From: Mytilus edulis
Lineage: Eukaryota; Mollusca; Bivalvia; Mytilida; Mytilidae
Length of the DNA stretch: 64,000 nt
Reading direction: 5' to 3'
Assembly: GCF_963676685.1 (NCBI RefSeq)
Contig: NC_092345.1
Coordinates: forward strand, 85,811,592 to 85,875,591
Shown here piece by piece: positions 60,901-64,000 of the stretch. Positions within the stretch are counted from its first letter, which is position 1; every line of letters begins with the position of its first letter. The notes under the pieces were generated by a model that was not told where the DNA came from, ran no database searches, and was given only the letters and a program-made list of their open reading frames with translations. Made by a program: the position numbers and the translations under genes.

Positions 60901-61249
60901 CCCCTTTCCTTAATATTGAACAATAAGACAGCATACAGTTTTGAAAACAACAATCACAATGTGTCTGCTACTCTTGGACGTTATCTAAGGTTCCCATAGC
61001 TGTTGGTGAATATACTGTCGCTTAAGAATACAAAAGAATCTGGAAACAACATTCATTTTCCTTTTTCCTAAAATTTAATATGAGCGTTACTTAAGATCAA
61101 CAGTGCATATTATAATCCAGATATATTATATGTATACATATTTATTTATCTATATTGTTTATTCAAATTATCTTTTATTTTATATCAACAGTTTCCAGAG
61201 TCTGCCTCACCGATTTGGACATGCAACAGTTGCCCCAATTACTGTTTAG
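57980..61249 (+). CDS. Secreted four-cysteine hairpin peptide, copy 5 (expanded helix)
   Basis: Predicted 97-residue secreted peptide. Coding exons are 57980-58052, 60228-60390 and 61192-61249, GT-AG, with standard phases. Signal peptide (MKLAFALLLLLPVVFS), TPQKR and the C-x3-C-x13-C-x3-C module are intact. Exon 3 differs from the other copies before the first Cys. A 9-nt motif, GAACTGAA plus A or C, is present three times, giving DELKELNELKTLL, and the DGI of VDGIVG is deleted; the net change is +6 nt and in frame. Exon 4 ends SFQSLPHRFGHATVAPITV. The added heptad-like Leu/Glu/Lys repeat would lengthen the amphipathic helix. Intron 1 holds a Helitron and intron 2 a 111-bp Penelope tail. The promoter is partly duplicated. 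All coding features are intact, so it is probably functional. Confidence 0.86.
59366..59476 (-). mobile_element. 111-bp solo Penelope-like tail in intron 2 of gene copy 5
   Basis: AAAATTGAGAATGG through AATGTAGCGAGAAAT, inserted after GCATGTAGAA where the other copies continue directly with GAACAT. It has the same outer end as the tails at 871 and 48508 but is truncated after about 110 bp. Confidence 0.82.
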
Positions 61250-61260
61250 ATACAGAAAAA

Positions 61261-61266
61261 AATAAA
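61261..61266 (+). terminator. Polyadenylation signal, gene copy 5
   Basis: AATAAA 12 bases after the TAG stop. Confidence 0.75.
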
Positions 61267-61875
61267 TCTACAAGATTTACAGTATCTTGTTTTTTGTGAA
61301 TTATTTAACATTAGTTCATCCATTGTTTTGTGGACTACGTGTTGTTCAATCTTTTGTCATACCACATCTGTCTATATGCATGCCCATGTATACTTAGTGG
61401 TTAAGCAAAAACAAAAAATCCACAAGATTAAGTGCACCGTGTTTTTTTTATAAGTATTAAATGCTTATATTAAATGAAGATGTTCTTTCGATTATGTAAT
61501 TATAATAAGAAAGACAATAGCAAAAGGATTAACAAAAGTTTAAATCACACGTAACTTCAAGTCCTTAAGTAAGAAATGTGATACGAACAACAAGCATAAC
61601 ATTTTTTTGACAATATACAGCAACAAATAATTTGCTCAATTTCATTTGATGAAAACTGATCACTGACGGGCAAACTAATGGTCAGTGTAAAACAATTTCT
61701 AGCTACTAACCAGATACATGATAGATTAAAGAGTAAAATTTGAATGAATAACTGTCAAAACTGGCCGTTTTGTTAACTCACCATAAAATGCTTACTTGCC
61801 ATGATAATACTATGCAGTAGATTTTTCTTTAATCTTTTTTTGACATATAACAGTGTTATAACACAATTGCTTGCA

Positions 61876-63056
61876 TACTTTCAGATATTTTAGATTTCAA
61901 TGACAACCATCAATATTGCTCTATTTCCAAATGTAATCGTAAAAATTGTAAAACCTGTGATATACTAGTAACTGATACCCACTTTCAAAGTAATTTAACA
62001 ACCAAAAATTACAATACACATAGTCATGAGGATTTGAATTGCACTGCTTCCAATATTGTATACGGTATTGAATGTACTCTTTGTGGATTGATCTACGTCG
62101 GGGAAACTCGACAAAGACTCAATTTTAGGATGAATGATCATCGGTCTAATGTAAATGATCCTAATAACAACAAATTTCTCTATAAACATTTCAATCAGCC
62201 TGACCATTCTATTGTTTCAATGAAAGTCCGGATTATAGAGAAAATATATCATCCAACAAATGACCCGATATTGAGTACACCATATCGTTTACAAAGAGAA
62301 GACTTTTGGATAAGAGAGTTGGTAACAGCCATTCCCTATGGATGCAATGACAAAATTGATGGTGTAGGTATTTTGTCTAGTCCCAGGTGTAGTACCGTCA
62401 ATACATTACAATTATTTAATACTTCTGCTCGACGAAATAGAAGTCATGGTCACAGAAAATATATACCACCTGCTGTACACACCATGACAATTGATAGTCT
62501 ATTAACGTCTGTTCACAAACCTTTAGGAATTCATCACATTAGAACTAAATTATACTCCATTCCATTGTCAAAACTTTCTTTACTATTTCAAGATGCCAAA
62601 AATACTTCCGTTACTGATTCTCGTTCTGTTTTGTATGGATTAGTTGCAATTATCATGGACATTGCTTACCATAGACTATTCAAACCCGTATCCACTACAT
62701 CCAACAGTGAGGAAAAACGTATTTTTTTTAAGGTAGAATTCGCCAATAAAGGTTTAGATGCTGTACATATTAGCAATATTTTCCATAAAAAAAATCTGTA
62801 CAAAAAACTATACCTGATTACTTCAAAAATAAAGCTACACCTGTTATTTCTTATACTTATACCAAGTCTATTGCATCCAAGATTTTCAACCACAAGAGAG
62901 TTTTAGAGGCTTTTAACCTCAAAGATACAAAATCCAAGCCTCCGGATTGCTCATGTACATCGTCACAATACAATTACAGTCCAGCTGGTCATACCATTAC
63001 TGGTGACCTTGGCATCGTTACCAATCAAATAAGAGAGTTTCCCAGCCCATCAACTG
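61876..63056 (+). mobile_element. Permuted Penelope-like element, second copy, unit D
   Basis: Shares its left junction (TTGCTTGCATACTTTCAG) and nearly all sequence with 51820-53291, offset by about 10057 bp. It keeps the endonuclease segment deleted in unit C. It has a small frameshifting insertion near 62795 and a deletion before CCCAGCCCATCAACTGG, and is cut off at 63056 where an inverted piece of the tRNA-related element begins. Confidence 0.8.
62034..62906 (+). pseudogene. GIY-YIG endonuclease and linker of the permuted element (unit D)
   Basis: A 290-codon open frame, also open upstream to the left junction. It has the complete GIY-YIG module: C-x4-C-x2-C upstream, VYGIECTLCGLIYVGETRQR, NDHRSNV, KHFNQPDHSIVSMKVRIIE, LQREDFWIRELVTAIPYGCND. 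It then runs into the linker with SRSVLYGLVAIIMDIA and FANKGLDAVHISNIFH. After that a short A-run expansion relative to unit C shifts the frame and the protein ends in unrelated residues. The reverse-transcriptase-adjacent sequence continues out of frame to about 63050. In a complete element the nuclease would nick the target to prime reverse transcription. This copy lacks the polymerase and is inactive. Confidence 0.83.
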
Positions 63057-63233
63057 GATCAGCTAAATTATCTATAGTAAAGGATCCTACAAATTAATGT
63101 AAGATACAGTCAGTGACAACCCTACAACAGATGTATCCAACTGACTCAGACGTACTTATGAATATAATTATTTTCTGTGACTGTATCTTACATTAATTTG
63201 TAGGATCCTTTACTATAGATAATTTAGCTGATC
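63057..63233. repeat. 56-bp perfect inverted repeat with 65-bp loop
   Basis: 63057-63112 (GATCAGCTAAATTATC ... GATACAGTCA) is the exact reverse complement of 63178-63233. Just inside the loop, 63113-63138 is also the exact reverse complement of 63557-63582. The left arm is thus an inverted piece spanning a junction between two units of the 441-bp repeat. Confidence 0.88.
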
Positions 63234-63581
63234 TGTAACAATAACATCTTCATGCCTTATATATCATGTACTGTAGTACGCCGCTAGATTAAAACTGACG
63301 TGGAAAGGTAACACATGCCCACCAAAAGCTCTTTTTTTGAGAGCCCAGGTGGTCGTGTGGTCTAGCGGGACGGCTGCAGTGCAGGCGATTTGGTGTCACG
63401 ATATCACAGTAGCATGGGTTCGAATCCCGGCGAGGGAAGAACCAAAAATTTGCTAAAGCAAATTTACAGATCTGACATTGTTGGGTTGATGTTTAGACGA
63501 GTTGTATATACATTATGTACACAGCCATGTATCACCATCATTGATGGCGATCCGATGGATACATCTGTTGTAGGGTTGTCA
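63141..63581 (+). repeat. 441-bp repeat with tRNA-like promoter, copy 1
   Basis: Begins CTGACTCAGACGTACTTATG and carries box A (TGGTCTAGCGG, 63358-63368) and box B (GGTTCGAATCC, 63417-63427) about 200 bp inside. It is followed head to tail by a second copy at 63582. The boxes are spaced as in a tRNA with a long variable arm, but the acceptor ends do not pair, so it is a tRNA-related mobile or satellite unit and not a functional tRNA gene. Confidence 0.78.
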
Positions 63582-63929
63582 CTGACTCAGACGTACTTAT
63601 GAATATAATTATTTTCTGTGACTGTATCTTACATTAATTTGTAGGATCCTTTACTATAGATAATTTAGCTGATCTGTAACAATAACATCTTCATGCCTTA
63701 TATATCATGTACTGTAGTACGCCGCTAGATTAAAACTGACGTGGAAAGGTAACACATGCCCACCGAAAGCTCTTTTTTTGAGAGCCCAGGTGGTCGTGTG
63801 GTCTAGCGGGACGGCTGCAGTGCAGGCGATTTGGTGTCACGATATCACAGTAGCATGGGTTCGAATCCCGGCGAGGGAAGAACCAAAAATTTACAGATCT
63901 AACATTGTTGGGTTGATGTTTAGACGAGT

Positions 63930-63988
<59 letters not shown>

Positions 63989-64000
63989 TGGTTATTGCTG
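63582..64000 (+). repeat. 441-bp repeat, copy 2, ending in a TA tract
   Basis: Nearly identical to the first copy to GACGAGTTGTATATA; box A is at 63799-63809 and box B at 63858-63868. A short stretch after the tRNA-like part (GCTAAAGCAAA) is deleted. It passes into a 55-bp TA tract (63932-63986) and then the unit sequence AAATTGGTTATTGCTG at the window edge. Confidence 0.78.

Larger units (their letters stand above)
57966..64000 (+). repeat. Tandem array unit D (partial, runs off the window)
   Basis: Homologous to unit C through gene body, 3' flank and the Penelope-like element. From about 63057 it is rearranged by the tRNA-related repeats. The last bases, (TA)n followed by AAATTGGTTATTGCTG, rejoin the unit at the point equal to 43635 in unit B, so the array very likely continues past the window. 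Confidence 0.75.

Noticed and set aside
63341-63440. A genuine tRNA gene, suggested by good box A and box B
   Set aside because: The ends do not form an acceptor stem, it sits inside a 441-bp repeat with conserved flanks, and it recurs in a TA tract elsewhere, so it is a tRNA-related mobile or satellite unit.

Overview
The window looks like nuclear DNA of a marine bivalve, most likely a mussel (Mytilus-like). It is AT-rich, has GT-AG introns and no operons, and is packed with transposon families I associate with bivalves: Penelope-like elements, Helitrons with a CTAG end, a tRNA-related element and a dispersed GATGTGG-type repeat. The species call rests on recognition of these families, not on a search.

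The only host genes I can support are five same-strand paralogues of one small secreted peptide. Their ATG-to-stop spans are 11990-13708, 26034-29004, 36272-39224, 46678-51196 and 57980-61249. Each has a noncoding first exon behind a TATA box, then three coding exons with identical phases. Each encodes a signal peptide, a QKR processing site, an acidic helical stretch, one C-x3-C-x10to13-C-x3-C module and a conserved HRFGH tail. I do not recognise the family. The architecture suggests an alpha-helical hairpin effector or signalling peptide. Copies 3 and 5 have remodelled the cysteine-module exon in frame, and copy 5 has a rebuilt promoter.

Layout. 1-11400 is transposon-rich DNA without host genes. 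It holds a 1.4 kb terminal-inverted-repeat element, Penelope fragments, foldback elements and a 5'-truncated LINE with a 15-bp target duplication. 11400-13725 is gene copy 1. 13725-24650 is repeats: a 1.15 kb tandem pair carrying AGGTCA clusters, foldbacks, a Helitron and a decayed Penelope reverse transcriptase. 24650-64000 is a tandem array of about 10-11 kb units, each with one gene copy and a long spacer.

The units differ by datable insertions, because the other units keep the empty sites. These are two Helitrons, two truncated Penelope tails in introns, one tRNA-related element in a TA tract, and a Penelope-like element that replaces about 3 kb of spacer in the last two units. That element has its GIY-YIG endonuclease module before the reverse-transcriptase region, the permuted order known from the Naiad/Chlamys clade. 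The window ends in two 441-bp tandem copies of the tRNA-related element next to an inverted piece.
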